From: Flintibacter muris
GTDB taxonomy: Bacteria; Bacillota; Clostridia; Oscillospirales; Oscillospiraceae
Assembly: GCF_943192995.1 (NCBI RefSeq)
Contig: NZ_CALPCP010000007.1
Span: 62,001 to 126,000 of the forward strand
Length of the DNA stretch: 64,000 bases
Reading direction: 5' to 3'
Shown one piece after another: positions 50,999 to 60,511 of this stretch. Numbering within the stretch: the stretch's first letter is position 1; every line of letters begins with the position of its first letter. Under the pieces are notes generated by a model. It did not search any database. It saw only the letters and a program-made list of their open reading frames with translations, and had not been told where the DNA came from. The translations under genes and the position numbers were made by a program.

Positions 50999-52051
50999 AT
51001 GATCAGAGACGGCAAGAAGACAGGGGGAGGCAGGCGCCAGATTGTAAGCGCGGCGCTACTTTTAACGGTGGCGCTGTTTTTTCTTCCCGCCCTGGTGGTC
51101 TGGGGAGAGCCGGTCTACCAGCGCTCAGAGGTGGGCGACCTGCCCGGCGGGGAGAGCGCGCTGCCCATTAACCGCACACCTTCTGTCATGACCACCGGCA
51201 CACGGGACAAGGGCCGGGCGGTACGCCTCCAGACCAAGGAGGGGGAGGTGGTGGAGCTGACCATGGAGGAGTATCTGTGGGGGGTGGTGGCGGCGGAGAT
51301 GCCCGCCTCCTTTGAGGAGGAGGCCCTCAAGGCCCAGGCCTGCGCCGCCCGGACCTACACGGTCATCCGCCAAAACAGCGGTTCAGAAAAGCACCCGGAC
51401 GCCGACATCTGCGGCGACAGCACCTGCTGTCAGGCCTACATAGAGCGCTCCGCGGCGGAGGCCCGCTGGGGCCTTAACGCCGGGGAGTACGGGGAAAAAA
51501 TCGACCGGGCGGTGGCCGCCACCGACGGCCTGGGCATACTTTATGAGGGAAAGCCTATCCAGGCTTTGTTTTTCTCCTCCGCCGCCGGAAAGACGGTGGA
51601 CGCAGTGGAGGTATGGGGCAACTCGGTGGACTATTTGAAGAGTGTGGACAGCCCCGAGGGGGACGAGGTGCCCAACTACCGCACCCAGGTGGTCCTGGGG
51701 GCGGAGGAGGTGAGGTCCCTCACCCTGAACGCCTACCCGGGGGCGGACCTGTCCGGGGACCCGTCGGGCTGGTTTGGGGAGGCCAGCCGCAACGATGGGG
51801 GCGGGGTCATCTCCATCCTGCTGGGGGGCGTCACCCTCACCGGGGGACAGGCGCGGTCCCTGTTCTCCCTGCGGTCGGCCACCTTCACCGTGACCTGGGA
51901 TGGGGCGCAGTTTACCTTTGATGTCACCGGCTACGGCCACGGAGTGGGCATGAGCCAGTACGGGGCCAACGCCATGGCCAAAAGCGGAAGCTCCTTTGAG
52001 GATATCCTCACCTGGTATTATACCGGGGCCCAGGTGGGGGAGCTGTGGTGA
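50999..52051 (+). CDS. spoIID: stage II sporulation protein D
   Basis: 350 residues from ATG 50999 (GGAAGGAGG upstream). A signal or membrane anchor lies at about 15-38 (IVSAALLLTVALFFLPALVV). The SpoIID lytic transglycosylase domain includes LTMEEYLWGVVAAEMPASFE, with the catalytic Glu in AAEMPASF, EALKAQACAARTY, GDSTCCQAY for the zinc-site Cys of clostridial SpoIID, and the C-terminal GYGHGVGMSQYGANAMA. SpoIID works with SpoIIP and SpoIIM in the mother cell to thin septal peptidoglycan at engulfment. The sigma-E-like promoter fits. SpoIIQ often lies next to SpoIID in Clostridia, but here the two are 46 kb apart. Confidence 0.95.
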   Translation: MIRDGKKTGGGRRQIVSAALLLTVALFFLPALVVWGEPVYQRSEVGDLPGGESALPINRTPSVMTTGTRDKGRAVRLQTKEGEVVELTMEEYLWGVVAAEMPASFEEEALKAQACAARTYTVIRQNSGSEKHPDADICGDSTCCQAYIERSAAEARWGLNAGEYGEKIDRAVAATDGLGILYEGKPIQALFFSSAAGKTVDAVEVWGNSVDYLKSVDSPEGDEVPNYRTQVVLGAEEVRSLTLNAYPGADLSGDPSGWFGEASRNDGGGVISILLGGVTLTGGQARSLFSLRSATFTVTWDGAQFTFDVTGYGHGVGMSQYGANAMAKSGSSFEDILTWYYTGAQVGELW

Positions 52052-52055
52052 GGGG

Positions 52056-52907
52056 CTATTTCAGGCGGTTTTCCAGCACCCGGCCCACCACCGCCCCCAG
52101 CAGCAGCAGATTTCCGCACAGATAGAGCCACACCAGCAGAATAATCAGCGAGGCCAGGGAGCCGTAGACCAGGGCGTAGCGGGAGGACATCCCGATAAAC
52201 CAGGAGAACACCACCGAAGCTGCTGAGATAGCCAGCGCGGCCAGCAGGGAGGACAGCATTACCACAGGCAGACGCATGGTCCCCCGGGGCGTCCCCACCC
52301 GGTAGACAATGAGCACCAGCAGCAGTACAAAGCAGAACAGCAGCAGATAGCGCACCCACTGCCACAGCCCGGACAGATCAGCCAGGGGAATCAGCTCGGT
52401 GATGTAGGGGGGCAGATGGTCCTCCAACAGACGGAAAAACCATTCGCCGGTAAAGATGACTACCACAGACAGGTAGATGGTAAGCAGAAACAGCACCGAC
52501 AGCGCCACACTGAGCGCTACCCGCCCCAAGGGGTGGGCGTCCGCCCGGCCGTGGAGCTCGTCCATAGCGGCCAGCAGGGTGCGCAGTCCCGCTGAGGCGG
52601 AGATGAGAATGGTAATCAGGCTGGCCAGCAGCAGGGCAGAGGACTGGCTGTCCGTTACATAGCGCAGGTAGTCCCCCATAACCGCCAGCGCGCCGGCGGG
52701 CAGAATCTGGTCCAGGGAGCGAAGCAGCTCCTCCAGGTCCAGGTGGAACAGGCCGATAAAGTAGTTGACACATACCAGCAGGGGGAACAGGGTGAGAATC
52801 AAAAAGTAGGACAGCGCTGCCGCCGACCGGGAGGCCCCAACCTTCATAAAGAGCGCCGCCGCCTCCACCACAAAGGATACAGGAGGCAGAGATAAAATTT
52901 TTTTCAT
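52056..52907 (-). CDS. YihY/virulence factor BrkB family membrane protein
   Basis: 283 residues from ATG 52907 after AAAGGAGG (11 bases); longer upstream frames are not needed. About six membrane helices are visible, the first after ALFMKVGASRSAAALSYFLI, a motif of the UPF0761/YihY family, and the last two in LVWLYLCGNLLLLGAVVGRV. The family was once called RNase BN by mistake; its true role, perhaps transport, is not known. The stop lies five bases from the end of spoIID on the other strand. Confidence 0.88.
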   Translation of the reverse strand: MKKILSLPPVSFVVEAAALFMKVGASRSAAALSYFLILTLFPLLVCVNYFIGLFHLDLEELLRSLDQILPAGALAVMGDYLRYVTDSQSSALLLASLITILISASAGLRTLLAAMDELHGRADAHPLGRVALSVALSVLFLLTIYLSVVVIFTGEWFFRLLEDHLPPYITELIPLADLSGLWQWVRYLLLFCFVLLLVLIVYRVGTPRGTMRLPVVMLSSLLAALAISAASVVFSWFIGMSSRYALVYGSLASLIILLVWLYLCGNLLLLGAVVGRVLENRLK

Positions 52908-53009
52908 AGGCAGCCGCCTCCTTTCACGCTCAAAAGGCCCCATAACCAGCCTTGCGCTTTTTCGGGTGTGTTGACTATACCACACATTGCCGTAAAAACA
53001 AATACGAAA

Positions 53010-53036
53010 AAAGCCGTCTGTTTATCAGACGGCTTT
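53010..53036 (-). terminator. rpsT terminator
   Basis: AAAGCCGTCTG pairs with CAGACGGCTTT; on the minus strand it is followed by TTTTTCG. Confidence 0.85.
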
Positions 53037-53050
53037 CCCTTTGCCCGTAC

Positions 53051-53314
53051 TCAAGCCAGCTTGCTCAGCTTGATGGTCATCTTGCTCTTCTTGTTGGCGG
53101 CATTGTTGCGGTGCAGCAGACCCTTGGCAGCGGCCTGATCGACAGCCTTGACGGCCACCTTGTAAGCGATATCGGCCTCGCTGCGGTTGCCTTCCGCCAC
53201 CGCGGCCTCAAACTTCTTGATGTCGGTCTTCAGCGCGGATCTCGCGGCCTTGTTCTGCGCGGCCTTGGCCTGAGACACCAGAACGCGCTTCTTAGCAGAC
53301 TTAATATTCGGCAA
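53051..53314 (-). CDS. rpsT: ribosomal protein S20
   Basis: 87 residues, the usual length, from TTG 53314. The GTG three codons earlier touches the GGAGG and cannot serve as the start, while TTG is eight bases from it and gives the standard beginning MPNIKSAKKRVLVSQAKAAQ. S20 binds the 5' domain of 16S rRNA in the small subunit. It is divergent from gpr, an order kept in many Clostridia (rpsT, gpr, lepA). S20 controls its own translation in some bacteria, and the rare TTG start fits such control. Confidence 0.95.
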   Translation of the reverse strand: MPNIKSAKKRVLVSQAKAAQNKAARSALKTDIKKFEAAVAEGNRSEADIAYKVAVKAVDQAAAKGLLHRNNAANKKSKMTIKLSKLA

Positions 53315-53513
53315 ACCAAACACCTCCTCCGATTTTCATCATTAAATTAGGTGATAATACACCCACGCAGATTTGTATTGTAGCACTCTTCTTAAAAAAA
53401 ATCAACAGTTTTTTTCAAAAAAATCCTGTCCGCCGGATAGTTTTTCAAAAGAGGCAAAAACTAGGGCGGCAAAGAAAATAATTCCACAACATATTGCATA
53501 AGGGGGAAGAACC

Positions 53514-54404
53514 ATGCGCATGCGTCGGACAGACTTGGCTATGGAGGCCAGGGAGCTTTGGCAGGAACAGGCCGGAGCGGTTACCGCCCTGCCCGGAGTG
53601 GAGGCCTGGGACGGCCTGCGGGAGGGCATCCCGGTGAACACCGTCCGGGTGCTGGACGAGCGGGGAGAGCGGGCCCTGGGAAAGCCCCGGGGGAACTACG
53701 TCACCCTCACCCTGGAAGGGTTGGCCAGCCGGGAGGAGGGAATTTTTCAGCACTGTGTCCAGGCCGTGGCGGAGGAGATATCCGCGCTGATTCAGGACAT
53801 TCCCGGGGACGCTCTGGTGCTGGTGGCCGGCCTGGGCAACCGGGCTATCACTCCTGACGCTATCGGTCCAAAAGTCCACCAGAACACTCTGGTCACCCGC
53901 CATCTGGTGCGGCAAATGCCCGAACACTTCGGCGCGCTGCGTCCGGTGGCCTCGGTGGCGGCGGAGGTGATGGGGACCACCGGGGTAGAGAGCGGCGAGC
54001 TGGTGCGGGCGGTGTGTGAAAAAATCCGGCCCGCCTGTGTGGTGGCGGTGGACGCGCTGGCCTCCCGCTCTCTGAAACGGCTGTGCAGAACGGTCCAGAT
54101 CGCGGATACGGGCATCACCCCCGGCTCCGGAGTGGGCAACCACCGTCTGGGCCTGACCCGGGACACCCTGGGGGCGCCCGTTGTCGCCGTGGGGGTGCCC
54201 ACCGTGGTGGACGGGGCCACCCTGGCCGCTGACCTGCTGGGGACGGAGGAGCTGCCCGACCTGGGCGAGGGGAGGGATATGCTGGTCACCCCCAAGGACA
54301 TTGACAGCCAGGTCAATGATATGGCCAAGGTAATCGGCTACGGTATCAGCATGGCCCTCCAGCCAGGAATGTCGGTGGAGGAGCTGGAGCTCCTTTTGAG
54401 CTAG
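53514..54404 (+). CDS. gpr: germination protease GPR
   Basis: 296 residues. The protease degrades small acid-soluble spore proteins (SASPs) at germination. It opens RMRRTDLAMEARELWQEQAG with the DLA.E start region that is removed on maturation. The conserved segments VAGLGNRAITPDAIGPKVHQ, VAVDALASRSLKRLCRTVQI and TGITPGSGVGNHR all fit the A25 family. It is made in the forespore under sigma-F/G control, but I could not fix a matching promoter in the 199-base gap. A terminator shared with lepA follows. Confidence 0.95.
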   Translation: MRMRRTDLAMEARELWQEQAGAVTALPGVEAWDGLREGIPVNTVRVLDERGERALGKPRGNYVTLTLEGLASREEGIFQHCVQAVAEEISALIQDIPGDALVLVAGLGNRAITPDAIGPKVHQNTLVTRHLVRQMPEHFGALRPVASVAAEVMGTTGVESGELVRAVCEKIRPACVVAVDALASRSLKRLCRTVQIADTGITPGSGVGNHRLGLTRDTLGAPVVAVGVPTVVDGATLAADLLGTEELPDLGEGRDMLVTPKDIDSQVNDMAKVIGYGISMALQPGMSVEELELLLS

Positions 54405-54415
54405 GGAGTGCTTGT

Positions 54416-54453
54416 ATAAGGCGGCCTCATTTGTGGAAGTGAGGCCGCCTTAT
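54416..54453. terminator. bidirectional terminator between gpr and lepA
   Basis: ATAAGGCGGCCTCA pairs with TGAGGCCGCCTTAT, 14 base pairs, followed by TTTATTC. Confidence 0.88.
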
Positions 54454-54454
54454 T

Positions 54455-56263
54455 TTATTCCTCATCCAATTTCAAAACCGCCATAAAGGCCTCGGTGGGC
54501 AGCTGGACGGTGCCCAGGGTGCGCATCTTCTTTTTGCCCTCCTTCTGCTTCTCCAGCAGTTTCTTCTTTCTGGTGATGTCGCCGCCGTAGCACTTGGCCA
54601 GCACGTCCTTGCGCATGGCCTTTACCGTCTCACGGGCGATAATCTTGCCGCCAATGGCCGCCTGGACGGGCACCTCAAAGAGCTGGCGGGGGATATTCTC
54701 CTTCAGCTTTTCGCAGATGCGCCGGGCCCGGCCGTAGGCCTTCTCCCGGTGGACAATAAAGCTTAGGGCGTCCACCTGGTCACCGTTGAGGAGCAGGTCC
54801 ACCTTCACCAGGTCGCTTTTCTCATAGCCCTCCAGCTCGTAGTCCAGGGAGGCGTACCCCTTGGTGCGGGCCTTGAGGGCGTCGAAAAAGTCGTAGATGA
54901 TTTCCCCAATGGGCATAGAGTAGTGCAGCTCCACCAGGTTGGTGTCCAAGTACTGCATGTCCTTGAAAATGCCCCGGCGGTCCTGACACATGGGCATGAT
55001 GTTGCCCACATAGTCGGGGGGGGAGATGATAGACACCTTGGCGTAGGGCTCCCGGCCCTCGGATATGGCCCCTGGGTCGGGGTAGTTGTGGGGGTTGTCC
55101 ACTCGGACTACAGTACCATCGGTTTTAGTGACCTCATATATAACAGAGGGTAAAGTGGTTACCAGGTCCAGGTCGAACTCCCGCTCCAGCCGCTCCTGGA
55201 TAATCTCCATATGGAGCATCCCCAAAAAGCCGCACCGGAAGCCGAAGCCCAGGGCCACGGAGGACTCCGGCTCGAAGGACAGGGAGGCGTCGTTGAGCTG
55301 GAGCTTTTCCAGGGCGTCCCGCAGGTCGGGGTACTTGGAGCCGTCCTCGGTGTAGATGCCGCAGTAGACCATGGCCTGGGCGGGGCGATAGCCGGGCAGG
55401 GCTTCCGCCGCCGGATTGTCCCCGCCGGTGATGGTGTCGCCCACGCTGGTATCCTTCACGTTCTTAATGGAGGCGGTGAACCAGCCCACCTCTCCGGCGG
55501 TCAGCTCAGGGGCGGACTCCATCCCCAGGGGCTTGAGATAGCCGCAGTCCAGTACCTGATAGCTGGCCCCAGAGGCCATCATCTTCACGTTCATCCCCTT
55601 TTTCAGGGTGCCCTCCATAATGCGGAAGTAGACGATTACCCCTACATAGGGGTCGTACTGGCTGTCAAAAATCAGGGCCTTCAGAGGGGCGGAGGGGTCC
55701 CCTTCCGGGGCGGGGATGTTTTGGACAATATCCTCCAGCACGGCGGAGATATTGACCCCCTGCTTGGCGGAAATCTCCGGGGCGTCCAGGGCGGGAAGGG
55801 CCAGGACGTTTTCAATCTCCTCCTTCACCCTGGCCGGATCGGCGGCGGGGAGGTCGATCTTGTTCACCACCGGAAGAATCTCCAGGTCGTGCTCCATGGC
55901 CAGGTAGGTGTTGGCCAGGGTCTGGGCCTCAATGCCCTGGGAGGCGTCCACAATGAGCACCGCCCCCTCGCAGGCCGCCAGGCTCCGGGAGACCTCATAG
56001 TTAAAGTCCACATGCCCCGGCGTGTCAATGAGGTTCAGGTGGTAGATTTCCCCGTCCTCCGCCTGATAGTCCAGCCGGACGGCCCGGGCCTTGATGGTAA
56101 TACCCCGCTCACGCTCCAGGTCCATGTTGTCCAGCAGCTGGCTCTCCATCTGCCGCTGCTCCACCGCCCCGCAGATTTCAATCAGCCGGTCAGACAGGGT
56201 AGACTTGCCGTGGTCGATGTGGGCAATGATAGAAAAATTTCTGATTTTACTTTGGTCGGTCAT
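54455..56263 (-). CDS. lepA: elongation factor 4
   Basis: 602 residues from ATG 56263 (AAGGAGGA upstream); an upstream extension through a repeat is rejected. GTPase motifs: [10 protein letters not shown] (G1), RGITIKA (G2), DTPGHVDF (G3), NKIDLP (G4). Domain II, the EF-G-like domains, and the LepA-specific end ([20 protein letters not shown]) are complete. EF-4 acts in 30S assembly and can back-translocate ribosomes. It is convergent with gpr, the order known from other Clostridia. Confidence 0.97.
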   Translation of the reverse strand: MTDQSKIRNFSIIAHIDHGKSTLSDRLIEICGAVEQRQMESQLLDNMDLERERGITIKARAVRLDYQAEDGEIYHLNLIDTPGHVDFNYEVSRSLAACEGAVLIVDASQGIEAQTLANTYLAMEHDLEILPVVNKIDLPAADPARVKEEIENVLALPALDAPEISAKQGVNISAVLEDIVQNIPAPEGDPSAPLKALIFDSQYDPYVGVIVYFRIMEGTLKKGMNVKMMASGASYQVLDCGYLKPLGMESAPELTAGEVGWFTASIKNVKDTSVGDTITGGDNPAAEALPGYRPAQAMVYCGIYTEDGSKYPDLRDALEKLQLNDASLSFEPESSVALGFGFRCGFLGMLHMEIIQERLEREFDLDLVTTLPSVIYEVTKTDGTVVRVDNPHNYPDPGAISEGREPYAKVSIISPPDYVGNIMPMCQDRRGIFKDMQYLDTNLVELHYSMPIGEIIYDFFDALKARTKGYASLDYELEGYEKSDLVKVDLLLNGDQVDALSFIVHREKAYGRARRICEKLKENIPRQLFEVPVQAAIGGKIIARETVKAMRKDVLAKCYGGDITRKKKLLEKQKEGKKKMRTLGTVQLPTEAFMAVLKLDEE

Positions 56264-56297
56264 AGATATATGTCCTCCTTGAGGTATGGGAATAAAA

Positions 56298-56383
56298 GGC
56301 TCCCTCTTTGAGGGAGTGTAACGTTGACGGACTCCCTCCGTCACGGCTGCGCCGTGCCACCTCCCTCAGAGAGGGAGGCTTTT
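56298..56383. repeat. family B repeat
   Basis: GGCTCCCTCTTTGAGGGAG, a short gap, then ACTCCCTCCGTCACGG and CCTCCCTCAGAGAGGGAGGC, with CGGCTGCGCCG as the inner hairpin. Confidence 0.75.
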
Positions 56384-56400
56384 CGCCTGCGAACAGGGGT

Positions 56401-57142
56401 CTAACGGTAGTCGCTGATCTTCGCGCTCTCCTCCGGGGAAAACAGGTACTCGGTTTGGTACCGCGCCCGCAGCTCGGAGAGAGGCGTGCCCTCCAGGGCG
56501 GCGCGCATATCCTGCTGGAGCAGGGCGATCACCCGGCAGAAGGTGGGGGTGCTGTATATTTCTTTTTGCCGGCGGCCCAGCTCAGAGGGGTAGTAGCCAC
56601 CAGTTGGATTACTATAGACCGGTTCAAAAAAGTCGATCATGGTATCCCCGATGTCCCCATCAATCACGCCCTCCACAGCGTCCCAGGTGATATGCTCAGA
56701 GACAGCATCCTCCAGCGCGGTGCACAGGTAGGAGAGGAACACGTTGTAGGACAAAGTTTTCCAGGGGGTAAAATATTTTATTGGAAAAGGCATCGCTCTC
56801 CGGATCCTCATTCAGCCCGCCGTCGTCCCCGGTCAGAATTTCCAGGGCGGAGTCGGAAAAGCTCTGCTGGAATCGGGCAAACTCATCTTTGCCGCATTTC
56901 CCCTCCAGAAAGTCCCACAGAAGGTCTGTGGCGATCCCCAAAATCTCCGGGGCTGGCTCCTTGGGGGCCATATGCTGGTAGGAATTCCACCAGCGGGTGA
57001 AGATCAGCGCGTGGGCCAGAATTTGAACCGAAACGGGCTGTTTCTGAAAAGACTCCGCCATGTTGTCCCGCAAATCATGCATAAATTTCACTTTTTCCTC
57101 CCCGCTCAGGGCAGGAAAATCAACCTCATAGACAGGTTTCAC
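56401..57142 (-). pseudogene. hypothetical protein, frameshifted
   Basis: Two frames overlap. The first part reads from ATG 57142: MKPVYEVDFPALSGEEKVKF, VQILAHALIFTRWWNSYQHM, through DPESDAFSNKIFYPLE. The second continues KTLSYNVFLSYLCTALEDAV, IDGDIGDTMIDFFEPVYSNP and ends ESAKISDYR at 56401. They join if one base is changed in a run of T and C near 56765-56780. The whole would be about 245 residues. No family recognised. It stands right after an XRE regulator on the same strand, so the two may form an operon. Either a young pseudogene or a homopolymer error. Confidence 0.6.
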
Positions 57143-57155
57143 CGTACAGCCCCCC

Positions 57156-57872
57156 TTATTTCTTCTCCTGCTTTGCCTTCCGCCCCGCGCTGAGGGCGGT
57201 GACTCGCTCGCCGGTGTTGTGGACCACCTGAAGAACAGACTGGTAAAGCACGGGATAGTCCCTGGCCAGGGCGTCGTTGGTCATCTCAGGCCAGGGGCCC
57301 TTGGCCTTGATGTGGGCGGCCAGGGCGTCGGCCAGCTCGGCCTCGCAGCATTTCATGTCAGCCTCATGAAGGCCGGCCTGGAAGTGGCGGGGCGGGACGG
57401 AGAAAAAGTCCGGGTTGTTGTCCGGGTTGGCGTCGTAGAGCTTGCGGTACATGGTATACACAGCTGTGGACAGGTAGTTGGCGGCGGCCTGCACGGCCTC
57501 CCGGCTGCCTGTTTTGCCCAGCAGGCCGAAGAGCACGCCAATGGAGTTTACCAGCAGCTTTTTGCTCAGCAGGGCCAGCACGCCCCCTTTAATGGAGTTG
57601 TTTTTCTCGTCGCTGATGTCGTACAGCTCCTCGGGGGTGATAGTGGTGCCGTCCCGGGTGAGGGTGCGGCCCAGAAGAAAGTCGGCGGACACATTATAGT
57701 AGTCGCAGGCCTTTACCACAAAGACCAGGCCGGGCTCCCGGGCGCCGTTCTCGTAGTGGCTGAGCAGGGCTTGGGAGATGCCCAGAGCCTCGGCGGCGGT
57801 GCGCTGGCTGACCCCCTTCTCCTGGCGCAGAAGGGACAGGGTACGGGGAAATTCCGGATTATCTAGCTTCAT
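57156..57872 (-). CDS. XRE-family helix-turn-helix protein
   Basis: 238 residues from ATG 57872 (GGTGGAGAG upstream). The N-terminal 65 residues are a Cro/CI-type helix-turn-helix (TLSLLRQEKGVSQRTAAEAL, GISQALLSHYENGAREPGLV). The rest is helical, with no known effector domain. It is upstream of the frameshifted gene by 14 bases and faces away from pta. It may control itself and that gene. Confidence 0.8.
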   Translation of the reverse strand: MKLDNPEFPRTLSLLRQEKGVSQRTAAEALGISQALLSHYENGAREPGLVFVVKACDYYNVSADFLLGRTLTRDGTTITPEELYDISDEKNNSIKGGVLALLSKKLLVNSIGVLFGLLGKTGSREAVQAAANYLSTAVYTMYRKLYDANPDNNPDFFSVPPRHFQAGLHEADMKCCEAELADALAAHIKAKGPWPEMTNDALARDYPVLYQSVLQVVHNTGERVTALSAGRKAKQEKK

Positions 57873-58091
57873 ATCTCTCCACCTCAAACACATGGTAATA
57901 TACACTTGGTATAGTATACCTGAACCATAACGGCGCGTAAAGAGGAATTTTTAAAAAATCTTTGGAATTTTTCATGGTCCCAAAGCAGAAAACTATGATA
58001 CGGCTCTTGCATTTTTTGCCGGGAAATGCTACCATGATACTCGAGAGTCCTGGTGAGAAACACCAATTTTGATTTGGAGGAATGATACAAT

Positions 58092-59066
58092 ATGTTTGGC
58101 AAGCTCATTGATATCCTGAAGAAGAATCCCAAGAAGATTGTCTTCACCGAGGGCACCGACCCCCGCATTCTGGAGGCCTCCGCCCGCCTGCTGTCCGGTA
58201 CCTTCCTTACCCCCGTCCTGATCGGCAATGAGGCTGAGATCCGCGCCGCTGCCGAGGATGCCGGCTTTAACATCCGGGGCGCCGAGATTTACGATCCCGA
58301 GACCTATGACCAGATGGACGCTATGGTGGAGAAGATGGTGGAGCTGCGCAAGGGCAAAATGACGGCCGACGAGTGCCGGGCCACCCTGCGCAAGGGCAAT
58401 TACTTTGGCACCATGCTGGTGGCCATGGGTATCGCCGACTCCCTGCTGGGCGGCGCCACCTACTCCACCGCCGACACCGTCCGTCCCGCCCTCCAGCTGG
58501 TAAAGACCAAGCCGGGCAACAAGATTGTCTCCTCCTGCTTCATTCTGGTACGCCCCTACGCCACCGGCGGCAACATGGTGCTGGCCATGGCCGACTGCGC
58601 CATCAATATCGACCCCACCGAGGACGAGCTGGTGGAGATCGCTTCCGAGACGGTAAAGTGCGCCCAGATCTTCGGCGTGGACCCCAAGGTGGCCTTCCTC
58701 AGCTACTCCACCTTTGGCTCCGGCAAGGGCCCCGCTGTGGATAAGATGCGCAATGCCGCCGAGAAGGCCAAGGCGGCCATGCCCGAGGTGCCCATCGAGG
58801 GCGAGCTCCAGTTCGACGCCGCCGTCTCCCCTCGTGTGGCCGAGACCAAATGCCCCGAGTCCGCAGTGGCCGGCTATGCCAACACCTTCATCTTCCCCGA
58901 CATCAGCGCCGGCAATATCGGCTACAAGATCGCCCAGCGCCTGGGCTCCTTCGAGGCCTACGGCCCCATCCTGCTGGGCCTGAATGCCCCCATCAACGAC
59001 CTCAGCCGCGGCTGCAACGCCCAGGAGGTCTATTCCATGGCCATTATCACCGCCGCCCTGGCTTAA
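58092..59066 (+). CDS. pta: phosphate acetyltransferase
   Basis: 324 residues, the short Pta form. It converts acetyl-CoA and phosphate into acetyl phosphate, which acetate kinase uses to make ATP in fermentation. KIVFTEGTDPRILEASARLL, ATYSTADTVRPALQLVKTKP, SYSTFGSGKGP, ELQFDAAVSPRVAETKCPES and ANTFIFPDISAGNIGYKIAQ are the known motifs. ATG 58092 follows TTGGAGGAATG. The ack gene usually follows in other genera, but here pta is alone with its own terminator. A TTGCAT/TACCAT pair about 60 bases upstream may be its promoter. Confidence 0.95.
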   Translation: MFGKLIDILKKNPKKIVFTEGTDPRILEASARLLSGTFLTPVLIGNEAEIRAAAEDAGFNIRGAEIYDPETYDQMDAMVEKMVELRKGKMTADECRATLRKGNYFGTMLVAMGIADSLLGGATYSTADTVRPALQLVKTKPGNKIVSSCFILVRPYATGGNMVLAMADCAINIDPTEDELVEIASETVKCAQIFGVDPKVAFLSYSTFGSGKGPAVDKMRNAAEKAKAAMPEVPIEGELQFDAAVSPRVAETKCPESAVAGYANTFIFPDISAGNIGYKIAQRLGSFEAYGPILLGLNAPINDLSRGCNAQEVYSMAIITAALA

Positions 59067-59078
59067 CGTCCTGTAATA

Positions 59079-59105
59079 AACCCTCCGGCTATGCCGGAGG
59101 GTTTT
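59079..59105. terminator. pta/mnmE bidirectional terminator
   Basis: AACCCTCCGGC pairs with GCCGGAGGGTT around TAT, followed by a T run; lies between convergent genes. Confidence 0.88.
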
Positions 59106-59107
59106 TG

Positions 59108-60511
59108 CTATTTTCCTACACAAAACCGCTGAAAAATCCGGTCAGTGACATCCTCCCGGACGCTTTGGCCGGTGAGCTCCCCCAGGGCGGACAGGGCCTC
59201 CTCCACGTCGGTGAGCAGGGCGTCTGGGGTGACTCCGGCCTGGAGGGCCTTCAGCGCCCGGTAGACGCTGTGATGGGCCGCCTCAGCGGCCTGGATCTGC
59301 CGCTCATTGGTGAGGAGCTGGCCGTAAGCCTCCTCCCGGACCCGGGGGAAAAATTCCTCCATCAGGGTGCGCATGGTCTCTTCCAGCTCTTCCAGCCCCG
59401 CGCCGGTTTTGGAGCTGACCGAGGCGGTATGCAGATGCTCCCCCAGCTCTTCCGGCAGGCTGAGAACGGGAACCGGAGCGGAGGGCAGGTCCGATTTGTT
59501 CCACACCAGGACCGTATCCGCCCGGTTCAGACATGCCTCCAAAAGCCCGGCGTCCTCCTGCGTGAAGGGCGCAGCGCCGTCGCAGACCATCACAATCAGA
59601 TTGCTGCCCTCCAGCGCCTCCCGGCTGCGCGCCACGCCGATGCGCTCGATGGGGTCGTCGGATTCCCGGATCCCCGCAGTGTCAATCAGGCGGACCAGCA
59701 CCCCTTTGATCTGAACGGATACCTCCACAGTATCCCGGGTAGTGCCGGGGATGTCGGTGACGATCGCCCGGTCGTAGCCCGCCAGGGCATTGAGCAGGGA
59801 GGACTTGCCCGCGTTAGGCCGGCCCACGATGGGGCATTTCAGGCCCTGAGTGAGCAGACTGCCCCGGTGGCCGGAGGAGTACAGCTTCCACAGCCGGTCT
59901 GTCTGTTCCTCCAGTGTCCTGGACAGCTCCTCCATGCGGAAGGGGTCGATATCCTCGTCAGGATAGTCCAGCACGGCGTGGAAGTGGGCCATCACATCCA
60001 CCAGGGCAGAGTAAATGTCCCCGATTTTTTTTGACAGTGCCCCGGCCAGCTGGCCCGCCGCGTGGCGGGCCCCCTCACGGCTCTGGGCCTCCAGCAGGTC
60101 GCCCACCGCCTCTGCCTGGGCCAGGTCCAGACGCCCGTTGAGAAAGGCACGGCGGGTAAACTCCCCCGCTCCGGCCTGACGGGCTCCGGCGGCAAACAGG
60201 GCCTCCAGCCCCAGGGTCAGCACCGTGGGGGAACCATGGCACTGAAATTCCGCCGTGTCCTCCCCAGTGTAGCTGGAAGGGCCAAGGCTGTAGGTACACA
60301 GTACCCGGTCGATGGCCTGGCCCCCGCTGTCCAGCAGGTCGCCATAGACCAGCCGGCGCGGCTCATGCTCCCGCAGTCCTTTGGACCCCAGCGGCTTAAA
60401 GCATTGTTCCGCAATCGTAATTGCCAAGGGGCCGGACAGGCGCAGGATGCCGATAGCCCCCGCACCGGGAGGGGTGGAGATGGCGGCAATGGTGTCTGTT
60501 TGGATGGACAT
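59108..60511 (-). CDS. mnmE: tRNA uridine-5-carboxymethylaminomethyl modification GTPase MnmE
   Basis: 467 residues from ATG 60511 (AAAGGAG upstream). The N-terminal folate-binding domain starts DTIAAISTPPGAGAIGILRL. The inserted G domain has GRPNAGKSS, DIPGTTRDT, DTAGIR and NKSD. The C-terminus ends in the needed CVGK, whose Cys joins in the modification. With MnmG it modifies the wobble uridine of several tRNAs. In most Firmicutes mnmE is near oriC with mnmG, jag, yidC and rnpA. None of those genes is within the window, but DnaA boxes lie just upstream. Confidence 0.96.
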   Translation of the reverse strand: MSIQTDTIAAISTPPGAGAIGILRLSGPLAITIAEQCFKPLGSKGLREHEPRRLVYGDLLDSGGQAIDRVLCTYSLGPSSYTGEDTAEFQCHGSPTVLTLGLEALFAAGARQAGAGEFTRRAFLNGRLDLAQAEAVGDLLEAQSREGARHAAGQLAGALSKKIGDIYSALVDVMAHFHAVLDYPDEDIDPFRMEELSRTLEEQTDRLWKLYSSGHRGSLLTQGLKCPIVGRPNAGKSSLLNALAGYDRAIVTDIPGTTRDTVEVSVQIKGVLVRLIDTAGIRESDDPIERIGVARSREALEGSNLIVMVCDGAAPFTQEDAGLLEACLNRADTVLVWNKSDLPSAPVPVLSLPEELGEHLHTASVSSKTGAGLEELEETMRTLMEEFFPRVREEAYGQLLTNERQIQAAEAAHHSVYRALKALQAGVTPDALLTDVEEALSALGELTGQSVREDVTDRIFQRFCVGK

